A stretch of DNA of 64,000 nucleotides from Gracilimonas sp034520725 (GTDB lineage: Bacteria; Bacteroidota; Rhodothermia; Balneolales; Balneolaceae), in the NCBI GenBank assembly GCA_034520725.1, contig JAXHNH010000013.1, positions 62,001 through 126,000 on the forward strand, given 5' to 3'. This document shows, in pieces, positions 63,964-64,000 of the stretch. The notes beneath the pieces were generated by a model that was not told the origin of the DNA, searched no databases, and saw only the letters and a program-made list of their open reading frames with translations. Position numbers and translations under genes: made by a program. The first letter of the stretch is position 1. The number at the start of each line of letters is the position of its first letter.

Positions 63964-64000
63964 CCACCATTATTTCAATGGTTGAATCTAAATCAACCCA

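Noticed and set aside
1..64000. CRISPR array, prophage or insertion sequence
   Set aside because: No regularly spaced repeats with unique spacers, no integrase, transposase or phage structural genes. The 42-bp repeats are hundreds of bases apart.
1..64000. tRNA or rRNA genes
   Set aside because: No cloverleaf with the GTTCRA T-loop or rRNA-like stretch was noticed by eye in the gaps; a dedicated scan was not possible.

Overview
The window looks like a chromosomal segment of a moderately AT-rich, Gram-negative bacterium of the Bacteroidota/Balneolota type, and a Balneola/Gracilimonas-like marine heterotroph is my best guess. The reasons are the many small lipoproteins with a Cys lipobox, a DUF5916 outer-membrane protein, a stand-alone azurin, a DUF3494 ice-binding-type protein, YceI proteins, a group III-type phosphofructokinase, TTG/GTG starts with weak ribosome sites, and degenerate palindromic intergenic repeats. 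Taxonomy is inferred from gene style, not from a marker comparison. I saw no rRNA, tRNA, CRISPR array, insertion sequence or prophage.

Layout. 0-7 kb: two DoxX-like membrane proteins, a solute-binding lipoprotein, a sulfide:quinone-oxidoreductase-like flavoprotein with a 52-residue partner, nicotinate phosphoribosyltransferase (pncB) and a universal stress protein. 7-15 kb: zinc-ribbon and SEC-C proteins, the DUF5916 protein, an NAD-binding/DUF2867 protein, pdxB and a pyrimidine-nucleoside phosphorylase. 15-21 kb: an envelope-stress cluster of PspA, a half-length PspA paralogue, a membrane coiled-coil protein and an enoyl-CoA hydratase, followed by a CNNM/CorC protein and a Vps4/Ycf46-like AAA ATPase. 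21-34 kb: phosphofructokinase, azurin, two DEAD-box helicases, a histidine kinase/SMP-30/LCIB-type carbonic anhydrase run, and isocitrate dehydrogenase divergent from a LysR regulator. 35-42 kb: hisI, yidD-cysS-folE, small Dabb and Smr proteins, an esterase, and a membrane-anchored MutS-family ATPase. 42-50 kb: YceI proteins, broken envelope genes, hisN, an M1 peptidase-like protein that has lost its zinc motif, and an ice-binding lipoprotein. 50-57 kb: a Nat-type ABC exporter, glgA-glgC for glycogen, and sucD. 57-64 kb: a repeat-rich accessory end with hydrolases, lipoproteins, a Phd/RelE toxin-antitoxin pair and a beta-lactamase-family protein.

Two patterns cut across the window. First, about 15 genes, including housekeeping ones (icd, pncB, hisI, hisN), are broken by one-base indels, often in short homopolymers, while coding sequence stays intact on both sides. 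This points to uncorrected sequencing error more than to gene decay, so I give the reconstructed whole-gene spans. Second, several families of short palindromic or direct repeats fill the intergenic DNA, including a 42-bp element present four times between 58.7 and 62.5 kb.

The most promising biology is the PspA cluster near the AAA ATPase, which resembles a bacterial ESCRT-III/Vps4 arrangement. The membrane-anchored MutS homologue and the LCIB-type carbonic anhydrase operon come next.
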